This document shows, one piece after another, positions 40,326 to 53,291 of a stretch of 64,000 nt of DNA. Positions within the stretch are counted from its first letter, which is position 1, and each line of letters begins with the position of its first letter. Under the pieces are notes generated by a model. The model saw only the letters and a list, made by a program, of their open reading frames with translations. It did not search any database and was not told where the DNA came from. The stretch comes from Quillaja saponaria (taxonomy: Eukaryota; Streptophyta; Magnoliopsida; Fabales; Quillajaceae): positions 15,897,142-15,961,141 of the forward strand of contig CM055606.1 of NCBI GenBank assembly GCA_029379385.1, in the 5' to 3' direction. The position numbers and the translations under genes are program-made.

Positions 40326-43300
40326 ACAAAAAAAACAAAATTAAAAAATTTACATCTTGAAATTTTCTTTAAAAAAATGTAAAAAAAAACTTATTGGTTA
40401 AAATATCAATTTAAAATAAATAAATAAATAAAATTACAAAAAATAAAGAATAAATAAGAATTGAAAATGTGAATAATGAAAAATAGAGGCTCCCATCTCT
40501 CTTTTTGGTGGCAGCCTCCTAGTTTTTTTTACTGTATTTTCAGTAAATAGCTAGATATGATTATTTTATGACAGACCTAGTATTGTATGATAGTTTTATT
40601 TTAGATCTTTGTAAATTTTAAAGTTCTTTTTATGAGAGTTGTATTTTCTTCTAATCAAGGTCTTGGATATAATTTTGGTACTATACATTTGAGAATTTTT
40701 ATTTGTCAAACTACAATTTTAAAAAGTATCAAATATGCTGATGAGACATATATTTTAATGATTAAAATCATAGATAACAATCAAATAATAAAAATTCATG
40801 CTGTATTAATTCTATAATTTGAACTTTTCTAATGCTAATGGCCTTTGGCTTTTATATAATGACGATGACGATGATGATGATGATATAATGATGAATAAGT
40901 GCTCTTTTCCATTAAAAAAAAAGAAAGAAAGAAACAAAAGTTGTGAATCAAGGCAACTTGTTGGGCTGGGCTTAACAAGAGCTAGCTGGAATTGGGTGCC
41001 GATGTGACTGCCATGCAGTCGGTGATTGCAAATTATCAGTGGGTCCTGCTTCTTTTTGTCAGAGTCGTGGGCCAATCAAAAATAAGCCTGGTTGTTTGGA
41101 TCTACCTACCTTGGTGGGTTTCAGCCCCTAGAGGCTAGATCGCTAGAGTAGTGGTGGCTGCTGGAAGATTTGCCGTTGTTTGGCGGCGAAGAAAGCGCAA
41201 GAAAGGTAATGAGAACGCCAAAGAAAATTGACTTAAGAGTATTGTTCTTATCTTAATAATCGACTGATTCATTAATGGGATAATAATTTCATGCATATTA
41301 TATAATTGTTAGTTATTTGTCTACTAAATATTCAATTTTATTAGTGAATACAAGCTACCTATGTCTTTTAGGATAATTCTAAAATTAAACAATGTCAAAT
41401 TCATTTTTGTTGGTGCTTTTGTTTCATAGGATAATTAGATTAGATGAAGAGGTGTGATGAGTTAACTAATATCTCTCAAACTATAATGTGTTTATGTATT
41501 ATTAAATTATCATTCTTCGTGCACAATATTTTTACTAATTTGATGGAAACCTTTTTTTTTTTTTAACAATATATAGTATTTATTTCTTATTTTTTTAAGA
41601 AAACAAATATGTGAAATGCAATGAAAATATTATAACTGCAAGAGTCGAGCATTTGGTCTTTTTGGGGTTGCAAACTACCACCAATCATCTTTGAGTATAT
41701 CATTTTTATTTAAAATCCTTAACATGTATTTCTTTTTTAAAATATGACTGCCAATTTTTGACCTCAAAAATCAATAACATTTAAGCAAAATAAATGTTTG
41801 CATTATTTTTTTAAAACTTATATTTTCAGACTATCAATGTACTTACATAAATTTATATTCCAAATAACTGCTTATGACAAAAAGTATTTCGAAATAAGTC
41901 TTTTTTTAGTAATTTTAACAATTAATGACACTTTTAAAATATACAATCAAATCATTTTTTATATTTCAATACAGTTTTACTTTAACTCATCAAAATATAT
42001 TTTAACCTTTTTTATACATCACTTTCTAAATAACTTAACTTAAAAAGTGTGTTTACTCATATTATATAGCCCCTTCATTATAATCTAAACAAAGGTAATA
42101 AATGCTATTAATTTTTAAATATTATTATTTTTGCTTAGCTATTAGACTACTACAAAAACAGAGCGCTAATAAAAATTACATAAATTCAATTAATTATAAA
42201 TATTAATTGTTTTGCTTAGATATTAGACTATTGCAAAAACAGAGCCTCCAATTAATATGTGACAGAGACATTCCAATACCCTGAGATTAGTTATGAGATG
42301 ATTTAGTAAATTATTCTCATTGTATGTGAACACAAAGAATATTGTCGTGTTTTTATACCCTGTAGAATTGGTTCCACCATATATGCACTTGGTGCTCACA
42401 TGCTTCGACTATGGTTATTACAATTGAACCATTGACATTTCATGTTTTTTCTTCTAATTCAAAAAAGAAAACTTGTCCAAATTGATCAAGAATTTGAAAA
42501 TTTGAGAATTCATTCCCATTTGCACCATTTAGGTGTGTTTGGTTGGGAACAATTGGGGTCAACTTATAGAATACATGTTCTTAGTGCATCAAACATAGAC
42601 CCAGCTACCTACAGATAATTTTTTCAGTAATTGTTTTTTTTTTAATAAAAAAATACAGACAATTTCAGCCACTTTTCTTTGATAAGATAAGAGAAGAGAA
42701 GTCTATTATTGTCTGTGTTATTACCAATCATTGTTAACATGCATTTATTCAGTTGTTAGATTAATGAAGGAAACTGAAATGAACATGGATGAGAATCAGA
42801 ATCACATAAAACAACAATTCCAAATTCCCTTCCTAAAAGGAATTGTAATTTAAAGACTCTAGCTAGCAAGTCAACTATAATAATAATCTAGCCACGTTAC
42901 AAATTTTATTTTTTGAAAGAATGATTTTTGGGATCAAACGCATAATTTAAGGTAAAGGAGAACTTTAAACTCAAGTATCATTCTGCTTGAGTTATGCTAG
43001 TAGATAAAAATATATTAGTAACACCTAAATCATACTAATAAATAATTAGTATTGTTTTTGTTGGCTATGTTAGTCCATTGACTAATCACCATTGTGCTTG
43101 TGATAGAATGTAGCAAATCTGATTGGAAATTAAATGAAACATTTACAATCCCAATGACAACTTAAGTTATACGAGCATATATTTAATAGTTAAAATTAGA
43201 CTTTTGTTTTTGGTTTTGTTTTTGTCAATTGAGAGAGACTGAAAAAAATTTCACACTTAAACTCCAGTCTTGGTATGTCAATTTTAAACCAAGAGTTATA

Positions 43301-46300
43301 ATGGTTTAATTGCTCAACTTTAATTCAATTTTCATTAAGGCACTAAACTCTTTTTTTATATACTATTTGAGACATTCTATAAAAATAAATAAATTGATAA
43401 AGCATATAATAGATTTACGTGACATGTTCTTTTTTTCATATCATACTTATTTTCCTTCTCTTTTTTCTTGATACATTGATTATATTGAATTTATAATATA
43501 ATTTCTTAACCAATCAGAATCAATTATTAATATCCCTACGTTTTGCATCGAATTTCATGATGAAGCTTTAGCATATAAAAACTTATTTACAAAATATAAC
43601 TAGAAACATCTATTTTTTGAATATGAAAAAAATACCTCTCTTTTGCGTTACTCTTTTTGTTCTGCTAATTTTTTAAAAGTTTTTTCTTTGGTTATTTTTC
43701 ATATTTGATTGCCTAAAAAAATAAAAAAGTGATAAAAATATAACAAGTTTAACACATCTGAGAAATAAAGAAATTAAATAAATATGATGTGTAGAAAAAA
43801 AAAAACTGTCACATCCCATTACACGAAAAAGAATCTCAAATAGCAAAAAATAAATAAAAATTAATCTGTCAAATAAAATATGATTTAAAAACTTAGTCCT
43901 TATACAAAACTAAACTCTAAACCAAACTGTATAGAACACTCTATCTTAACGTGAATTACGCCTCATTTATTAGCAAATAAAAGAACTAAACTAATCTAAA
44001 AAGAGATGAAGATTGAAGGGTCAGCCCAACGCCCCAACCAATATTATACCCATTGGCTGACCAATCAATTGGCGCAATTGGTGTTCGAATATTTCAGTCA
44101 CCTACACTTGTACTCGCTTTAAGTCAAGCAGGGCAATCAAAACTGAATAGTATAGTACAAACCAAAGCCCTAAAGCCCCAAGTCTTGGCTACTTACTTCA
44201 CTTTGGGTAAAGGTTAATAGGCGAAGCCAGATTTTTGCTAACAATCTTTGCCCTACAAAATCTCTCTTTCACTTTTCATTATGTAAAAAAAGATGCAATT
44301 AAGTAAAAAGTGCCAAAAGCAATTAATCATACTTCTCTCTCTCTCTCTTGCTTGTATGTCAAGGATGCAATTAGTTCAAGGTTGATGAATTTGTGGGCCT
44401 CCATTTTGATTAAACTCCCTCATCATCATCAATAGGTCAATTAATTAGGCTAAACAAATTAGTGGTTAAAGAAAACTACAATGAAAGTTTTGGTGGTTAG
44501 TGATACTCATTAAGGCAATTGAAAAATCATGGCTAACTACTTAATCTTCTCTTATTTGGAGAGTTAATTAAAAGTTGAAGGACAACTAATACTGAATTAC
44601 TTGTTGACCGGAAGCCTTAATTAACTTAGTTGATCGGTTAATTTCTAGTCTACTATTTAGTAATACACTAAAAATACTCTTAGTTCTATTGTATATAACA
44701 AAAATAGTATGAAAGTAATGAATTTTAATTAAACATTTACAAGATATATTTAATATATTTTTTAAGTAAGTAAAAGGACTCCTCGGGCTTATAAATTACA
44801 TAATGAAAGGTAATTCTATTAATTTTTATAACTTTTTTTTATTTTAGTGAAGACATAATTTAATACTAGATTCTTAAGACGCTGTTAAAAAATTAATTTA
44901 TTAACTGACACCTTCAATATTTTTTTATTACTAAATTCTATTTTTGAAAGTGAAATATATGAGTAATTAAAAGAATTTTAATTTTCAACTAGTATGGTTT
45001 GGTTTTCTTTCTTTTTTGAGTTAGTGATGATTTGGTTTAACTTGTCAACTGAAAAAGTCAAAGCTAATAACTAACCCATGCGAGGTAGAAAAATGTATTG
45101 GTCCATTTAATCAATGGTCCTCCTTCTAGTAGATTATGATGTTGTGTGCACCTTTTTGTACATGATAATGATGATGATGGTGAGGGTAAAAGTGTAAAAA
45201 TGGTAAACGAAAGTTTCTGTACAAGCGTGGGGACTTGACCATGATGGGAACCACTTGGCTGTTGCATGGGAACATAATCTTGCCCCCCAAAAAGGTAATT
45301 GTGGAGGGCTCCGCATTGAAGATCATTAATTAATATAATTATTTTAATTACCATTATTACAAGAAAAACACACTAATTAAACTAATTGTCTAGGTTTTAA
45401 CCAAAAAAAAAAAAATTTATCTTTTGGATCACTAATTGTCAAAACCTAGTTAAAATTTTCACTATGGTTATTAGCATCTGATTTTGTATTTTGCTAATCA
45501 ATTTGAGTACTTAAAATTAATGAAAATGATTTCGATTTTGAAATGTGTTGACAAAATATTCTTATTCCATATTAGATATTAGCATTAAATAAAAAATTCA
45601 AGAATTATTTTTAGGTTCATGAAAGGGTTGTTATTTAAAAGGACGGAATTTAATTTTAGATTTTAAGATAAAATAAAGAAATTTTAATCTAATACTTTAG
45701 ATGGAATGAATTTTCGTTTAATGAAAATAAAAGCCAAAAAAATAATAAACCTGAAGAAGAATTCAAATTTTTTTTTTTGGTAATATAAGAAAACAAACAA
45801 ATGCATGTAAACCGAAACAAAGGAGGCTAAGTGCACCCAAACTAGACGAGGACGTGCTAGAATTTCGGTTGGTTTTTGACTCTTTCACCAACTGAACCGA
45901 CAATGTCAATTTTTTAATTTAAGAAAACCAAATGTCGATTTTTTATATAATTTCAAACAAAAATCAAAATTGAAATTTATTTGGTTATGTTTGGTTAGTT
46001 TTGGATATAGATTTGGAGGATAACTTAATTTTTTTTATGTATCTGAAGGTCAATTCGATTTGTTTGAAATTTGAGAATTAATCTTCACTTTTTAAGTCTA
46101 AAATCAATAATTTTAATTTAAATGTAATTATTAAAGCATATATCTACTAAAATAAAAAAGAAAATAAATATAAACTACCTAAATTTTATAATTTTAAAAT
46201 TAATTAGGCTATTAACATATATAATATTTTAATTTTTCATATATATATTAGTATGTCGGTGTGGATCGACATAGGTTTGTAAAAAAAAAAAAAAAAAAAA

Positions 46301-48654
46301 CAATTTTTTAGTTGTCAGATTTGAAGGGTTGATTTCGGTTTGGTTTGTCAATTTTTGTGAGTTTATGCTCGCCCATACCAAGATCTATTAAAGAGTCATT
46401 TAAGTAATTTACCATCAAATTAAATTATAACTTAAATTAATTTATATATATAAATTTATATGTAAATAAAAAAATATTAAATAATATTAAACTAGGTAGC
46501 TCGCAAGTTTATGATTCAAATTTTGAAAAGATTAAATTTGATTTGTTTAACTAAACGAGTTGAAAATAAAACTCAAAGTTTATTCATTTTTTATACAAGT
46601 TGAACTCAATTTAAATATTTAATAAACAGTTCATAAATTCTTCACGAATTAGCTAAACTTATTGTCACCCCTATTGTCGCTCTGTTTTGAAGAGTACTCA
46701 CCCCATTTGCAGCATCAGTCTCACAATAATCTTTCGCCTAATCTTTACTCCAGGTGATTTATAAACACAATTTGCACCCTTGCAGCTCTGAAATCAAGCT
46801 ACAGCATATTCTCAACCGAGTTGGTATTGGTATAATCATAGTCGAACCATGACATTAGCGTAATGTAAATAATAAGGATAATGGAAGAAAACAAAAATGA
46901 CAATAGTCAACATATAACCCCAAGCTTAACTCTCAAGTAAAGTATTCTTCAAATAATCTTCAATTTTTAATAATGTTATAATTATAATTAATTTGAAGCT
47001 TGAATATATAAAATAATAAAATCTTTTCACCAATTTGACCATATCATCATATGTGTTAACAAATATTTTTAATTAGTTTTTAGATTTTTTATTTATTAAT
47101 AATAAATGGGATGAGATTAGTAGAATATGTAGCTTAATGCGAACCAATTGAATGATGTATATAATTCAAGCCCATAAGTAATTATGGTTTTATCTAAGCT
47201 AATTATGTGTGATTAAACCCCTAAATTTTATAAGAAATTACCCAAATTTTTTTCTTTCTTTTAGCTGTTGTACAGCTTGGAGCCTTGGTGAGGTATAGTC
47301 TCCTAACTACATAATGATATATTTTTAGAATTTCACAATCATATGTATTTATACATTCATTCACATGTTGTCCATTAAGTTCTTAAATATATTTTATTTC
47401 TAATTTAAACTTTGCAAACCTTGTGATTTTTGACTTGAATTAGATCCTTTTGTTGATTTGATTAGAAAAATTAATAAAAAGCGATCAACAAACTGCTATT
47501 TCAAAGATGTCTTGTGCAACACTTTTTTTTTTTTAAGAATATAATATATTGTCATTCTAAAAAAGACTGCAAGGGTATTGGCTTGTGGTCAAGTTTAGGA
47601 GTGCTCCATTTTATTGTCTCCATGAGTTTACATTTTCTCGAGAAGATTGTGAGGAGTAAAATCTTTATAAATTGTTTTAATATTAGTGTGAATAACTTAT
47701 TTTTGACTGAACCATAAAGGTGATCAGCCAATGTACGATTAATTATTCTAAACATACATGACTTCTAAGTCACAAAAAAAATAAAAAAGACCGCATACAA
47801 TTAGTTAATAAAAAAAAATATAAATCGAGATGTCTCAATTCAATAATTAACATTACTATAATTTCAAATATCTACCCGTAAGGTGAAACAAACAACTTAC
47901 AAATCATGATTAAATTAATAAATATCTATCAATGATAGGATATGAATCTTTAAACACCATGTCTTAGCTTGTTAAACTGAAACAACATTATCTACAAATT
48001 TAAGATATGAGCTATCTTATTATTTTAAATATTAAATAAATCTAATATAAATTATAATTAGTTGTAAAAAGTTTTTCCATGAATCAAAAGAAGAAAAAAA
48101 ATAAAATTAATTTATCGTTGGTGTACGCAATTAATGATTTAATTCCTCCTTCCAATCTGAGAAAAAAAATATATATATTATTTCAAAGACGAACTATAGT
48201 TAGCAATTATGTCTTGCAAAACTGCCAACCAAACAAGCCCATTAATTGAATAAAAAGCAAAATTGAAAAAGAAAACAGCCTGTAAGGATTGTTGAATCCT
48301 GCTGGCCTGGACTTGGGAGAGAGACTTGAGAGAGTCAAATTACTTATAAAGGCCGTGATTGGCGCTTTGGAAAATACATTCATTCCCACGGAATCATTTC
48401 CGTAAACTAAAACACAAAATTAATATTACAATAAAATAATAAAAATTCTTTTTTTTTTCTTTGTCTATTACCGTAAATTCAGCAAGAAACCATGACATCT
48501 GTTTCCGTGACCCAAATCCGTACGTTTCCAACTAAACGGGGATTTCACTCCGTTACTGATTACGCTGACATGGCAGGCAAAAGTGTGACCGCCACAGTTA
48601 AAAGCTTTAAGGTTAGTTGAGGTAGATAATAAATAAATACTACTGAGAACTTAT

Positions 48655-48700
48655 TGAGATGGCACGTGACAAACCGACGCTATGCACGTGCCACAATAAA
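48655..48700 (+). promoter_or_regulatory. Paired G-boxes flanking a CRT/DRE core, upstream of the pectate lyase gene
   Basis: CACGTG occurs at 48,663-48,668 and again at 48,685-48,690, with ACCGAC (the CRT/DRE core) at 48,673-48,678 between them. This is about 185-210 bp upstream of the TATA box. G-boxes bind bZIP/bHLH factors and the CRT/DRE core binds DREB/CBF factors in other plants; use here is inferred from position only. Confidence 0.5.
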
Positions 48701-48872
48701 CCAGTTAATTTCGGTTAGGGAGTGGTTAAATGTGGGTTAGGGAAAGTAAACCTAACCGTAGGGGTTAAAAAATTCGGTTTTAGTTACTTAACGGTGTGAA
48801 TAATAATGAAACAAAAAAACGATTAGTTAGCTAACGGCATTATGGATGGCGTTGTTTTTGTCTCTCCTACTC

Positions 48873-48879
48873 TATAAAT
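48873..48879 (+). promoter_or_regulatory. TATA box of the pectate lyase gene
   Basis: TATAAAT in a CT-rich context lies 148 bp before the ATG at 49,027, which implies a leader of roughly 115-125 nt. The leader is pyrimidine-rich then GA-rich and has no upstream ATG from about 48,900 onwards. Confidence 0.65.
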
Positions 48880-49026
48880 TGGGCCAGAGGTGTCCGTTGA
48901 GTCCCACTCTTGTCCTTCTTTCCTCAGCTTTTTCCTCTGTATTTGTGTTTTCCTTTCTTCTTCAGAGAAACATTGTGACAGAGAGGAATTTAGAGAGAGA
49001 AAGTGAAGAAAATTTGAGGAATAGCA

Positions 49027-52000
49027 ATGGCGATGTCTCGGAGTTGGGTCAGTGTTTGCTCGCTGGTGCTGGTGATGTTTCTCGTTGGAGCAATGACTAA
49101 AGTACGAATGGACCAGATCTCTGAAATCAGGTTCTTTATGCTTCTTTCTCTCTCTAGAATTAAGTATAATGGTTCTGTTTGAGGTAGTGCATATACTCAA
49201 TTTTGGTTTTCTCTAAGCAAATTGATCTCTACGACGAGTTCAGAATACGAGGGATTTTTTAAATTTCTTGGGTTTTCTTTCTGAAATTGAAGTACATTGT
49301 ATGGTTTGTGATGGAATTTAGGGAACCAAGCTTTGGATGTGGTAGATTTTTGTTTCTCTATGTTTCAAATTACTCCCAAGTAGTATAGTTTAGGGCTCTA
49401 GCCTTATACATTACGCTCTGAACTAGCACATTTTTTCAGTCCAGCGAAAATAGCAAAGAAGTAGCACTTGGAGCTTTAATGGCGTCCTTTAACTTCTCAC
49501 ATTCCGAGTTTAACCAAGAGAGCAAGAGAGTTGTAGTATAAAATGACTGTGTTTTTTAGAGTAGCTTTTTTTTATATTTGTTTCTCTCTTTATGGTTTTA
49601 TAGGAATGTTGAAGCAGAGCAGTTGCAGAGCTCAAGCAACTCATCAATGGCGGCGAGGTGAGTTTTCACCTAACAACAGTTCTCAACGTTAATTGCAGCT
49701 TTTTTTTTTTACTTCTTTTCCAACCGATCTTGGCCGTCCAATCTGTTCTAACTTAACTGTCAACCGTTAGATATTATTATACCTTCTAACTGTAAATAGA
49801 ATCACAGCCGTTGAGATCTGCATCCACGGATCTGGATTCTCCATTCTGTTATAGTCGTTCTTCGGATTCCTTCTGCTCTAATAACAACCTCTGATTGGTT
49901 ACTGAGAAAAGAAACCGTTTCCTACTTCCCTCCCTTCCCCAAATTATTCTCAGTCTATGCCCTCCATATAAGTCTAAGCAGTACAGTTTCAGATATAAGT
50001 CAATGGGTAGTTTGGTAATTTTGTTGTGAGAATAATAAAACTATTTTAGGGTTTTTCTCGCCGGCTACTCGCCCCGGCCACACTTTTTCTCTCTAGAAGA
50101 CCCTTTTTAACGGTTTTAAGTGACTCTCGTCTACCTTGAGCATTGTGCACTCACTCTCCCCTGTCTGACACTACGGTGTACTTTGTGTAACCGTGTCCCA
50201 CACTCATTTTTGTTACTCGCAACATATGACTGACAAGTGTCAAAATGTTTTACCTGAATGACCTAGTGGGCCTGCTCTTCTTGGAAGAGGCAACAGTCTA
50301 GTCAATTGACCTGGTTTCATGTGTTCTGTGTGATGGAATGTGATTAGTTAGTTAGGTTTTAAGGTTTAATAATGTGATTATTAATTGAAATATTTTTTAA
50401 TTAATTAGTCTAATTGTTACAGGGCTGAAGAGGTTGATGGCCTGAATGAGCATGCTGTGGACGACCCGGAGGAGGTTGTTTCCATGGTTGAGATGTGGGT
50501 CTCCTTCCCTTCATTTTTAATTTTCATGTTCTATTTTTAGTATATATGCCAGCACATAAAAAAATTTAAATTTCATTTTTGCTGGGTAGGGTTGGGAGGC
50601 CCTGGTCTTGGTAGATCTGGTAACCGCCCTTATAAATTTAAGCCTACCCCAACAGACAAGATTCTATCAAATTCACTTTCCAGTTTTGTTATAAGGAAAA
50701 ACCTTTCATCCCTTTATCCATTTTTGGATTTCAATTTAGGTTTTATTTTATTTTATTTTAAATTTTCACTTTAAATGTGGAATTTGAGAAATTAATTAAA
50801 ATCGCTCCTCATCATTTACTACATTCTTGACCTTTTTCATATTCTGCACAAAGTAGTGAGATATGAGATCCTTGTTTGATTCTGTTACAATTATTGCGTT
50901 ATCCTTATCCTAGCATATATGTAGTGTCCTTGTGAGTACAAGTCTTGTGCTAATATTCCCGTGTATAACCTTTGGCTCTGTTCTACTAAATGCTGCTAGT
51001 TAGGCTTTACACCTCTTTATTATTACCCTTAATCATGTTTTTCTTTTTACTAGTGTAATTTGTCCCGGAATGAATAATATTAAACTTTTAGGGGAATGAT
51101 TCTTTGTGGAGGAATGTAAAATAAATTGTCCTTCTATCATTTGTGGTTAAATGTTTGTCTATGTGGTAAATGTTCCCATAAAAAGTGATATGTGCTTTTC
51201 CAGTTGAGTGATGAATACACAAGGAGTCCATCATCCCAATTTCCTTAGACTATGTCAATATTTTCAGTACTAGCCTTGTCATAGATAGAATCTTACCTTG
51301 AGTTTATCAAACATTGAAATCTCCAGGGAAGTTAGAATATTGCAAACTGTAAAATTATGTGAACTATTTGGCATATTCTTTTGCATTTGACAATTAATGA
51401 TAAGGGGAAAGAAGAAAATATTGACTCTTACCATTATACACAGTGAAGGCCACAAAACTCTTGCCATTATACACAGAAAGTCTTATCCTTTACTATTATT
51501 ATGTGTTGCCTCCACATAGCTCAAAGTTGTATGTTTGTAAAGGACAGCTGAATAAAAAGATTACCTCCACCGACACTCCAAAAGGGACTACTGGCATTTT
51601 ATTTACCCTGCAATAATTTGTATACGAATAGAAAATGTATATGTGATACGCAATTAAAATTGGTGTCATGCTATTTTAATTTTAATTCCATAATTTTAAT
51701 TCCAATACGGATACTGATGTAGTAGAAAAAAACGTGTTTGGTATGGCAGGAGCATCCGCAACAGCACTGAGAGGAGGAAGTTGGGCTTTTTCTCATGTGG
51801 AACTGGAAATCCCATTGACGACTGCTGGCGCTGTGACCCCAACTGGCAGCGTAACCGGAAGCGCCTTGCAGACTGTGGTATTGGTTTTGGTAGAAATGCC
51901 ATTGGTGGTCGTGACGGTCGTTTCTATGTTGTCACTGACCACCGAGATGACGACCCTGTAAACCCCAGGCCTGGTACTCTGCGCCATGCTGCTATCCAGG

Positions 52001-53291
52001 ACAGGCCTCTCTGGATTGTCTTCAAGCGGGACATGGTGATACAGTTGAAGCAAGAGCTCATCGTGAACAGCTTCAAGACCATTGATGGACGTGGGGTCAA
52101 TGTCCACATTGCAAATGGAGCGTGCATCACAATCCAGTATGTAACTAATGTTATTATTCATGGTTTGCACATCCACGACTGCAAACCCACTGGCAATGCC
52201 TTGGTGAGGAGCTCCCCAACACACTTTGGGTGGAGGACCATGGCTGATGGTGACGCCATATCTATATTTGGGTCAAGCCACGTATGGGTTGACCACAATT
52301 CTCTGTCCAATTGTGCTGATGGCCTTGTTGACGCTGTCATGGGATCAACTGCGATAACAATTTCCAACAATCACTTTACCCACCACAATGAGGTGCGTTA
52401 CTGCATTTCTCCTTAAAAATTAGGCCTGGGCAGTCTCTTTTTGTTGGTAAACTAACATTCATTTGCAAATCAGGTGATTCTGCTGGGCCATAGTGATTCT
52501 TACACTAGAGACAAGCAAATGCAAGTCACAATTGCGTACAACCATTTTGGAGAGGGACTTATCCAGAGAATGCCAAGGTAACATTTAATTTGTGAAAGCC
52601 CTCTGGTTTCTATAGTTTCCATTGTGCAGTTCAAAGTAAATTAATTCCAAGCAGTAGTTCCGCATTTGATGCCTGAGCTATCTTTTAGAGGTGTAACATG
52701 CATAAAAGAATTATGTCAAGGGTCCGATGGCGTATACTTTTTAGCTGAAATCAGCTATTTATCCAGTTAAGTTTGTCAAACCAGAGTCTAATATGAATTA
52801 ACTAGCAAGACATGGATTATGACTCTGCAGGTGTAGACATGGGTATTTCCATGTGGTGAATAACGATTACACTCACTGGGAGATGTATGCCATTGGTGGT
52901 AGTGCAAACCCCACCATCAACAGCCAGGGTAATAGATATGCTGCTCCAGCTAACCCTTTTGCAAAGGAGGTATTTCCACTAATCATTATCTTGGCTGAGT
53001 CTGTTTTTGCAAATTATAACTCAATTTAGATTAAATTCACTGATTGCTTACAACAAACTGCCTGAGCAGGTGACAAAGAGGGTAGAGACGGCTGCAAGTC
53101 AGTGGCAGGGTTGGAATTGGAGATCAGAGGGAGATTTGTTGCTGAATGGTGCCTACTTCACCCCATCTGGAGCTGGAGCTTCAGCTAGCTATGCCAGGGC
53201 CTCAAGCTTAGGAGCCAAGTCTTCTTCCATGGTTGGCTCCATGACTGCTGGTGCTGGTTCACTTGGCTGCCGCAGAGGCCATACCTGCTAG
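49027..53291 (+). CDS. Pectate lyase, polysaccharide lyase family 1
   Basis: Seven exons in phase, 49,027-49,130; 49,604-49,657; 50,423-50,494; 51,750-52,392; 52,474-52,577; 52,831-52,969; 53,070-53,291, encode 445 aa. A hydrophobic N-terminus ([15 protein letters not shown]) is the signal peptide. The plant PL1 N-terminal extension with NSS and [12 protein letters not shown], then [13 protein letters not shown] and [13 protein letters not shown], precede the parallel beta-helix. Calcium and active-site motifs are present: [17 protein letters not shown] (VWVDH 255-259), DGLVD 267-271, and RMPRCRHG 323-330 with the catalytic arginine. Secreted calcium-dependent cleavage of de-esterified pectin in the wall is expected. 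The exon 3 donor was placed at GAT/GTGGGT because only this gives the family sequence VEMSIRNST. It matches the At1g04680/At4g13710 type by synteny. Confidence 0.95.

Larger units (their letters stand above)
37210..48860. other. 11.6-kb gene-free AT-rich region
   Basis: No protein-coding gene, tRNA or rRNA gene could be supported on either strand. The visible content is a tandem duplication (38,290-40,150), a MITE-like repeat (about 40,175-40,325), a GAT/GAC run (40,859-40,885) and many A/T runs. A GC-richer island lies at 41,090-41,210, containing 'ggcggcgaagaaagcgcaagaaagg', with no open frame of note. Around 45,060-45,330 a minus-strand ORF of 96 codons exists, but its composition is not protein-like. 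The right end holds the pectate lyase promoter. Confidence 0.5.

Noticed and set aside
40812..41075. Opposing ORFs rich in D or S around 40,860-40,900
   Set aside because: They are produced by a GAT/GAC trinucleotide run; no promoter, splice site or domain was found.
45064..45354. 96-codon minus-strand ORF with histidine- and serine-rich repeats
   Set aside because: It overlaps a simple ATG/GAT-type repeat, has no domain, and offers three equally open overlapping frames, which points to composition and not coding. A microRNA precursor was also considered, but no convincing hairpin or known miRNA was recognised.
48823..49200. 125-codon minus-strand ORF over the pectate lyase leader
   Set aside because: It is antisense to the leader and first exon and rich in low-complexity residues; the TATA box and signal peptide support the plus strand.
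51696..52370. Several minus-strand ORFs within pectate lyase exon 4
   Set aside because: These are shadows of a GC-richer conserved exon; the plus-strand product has all PL1 motifs.
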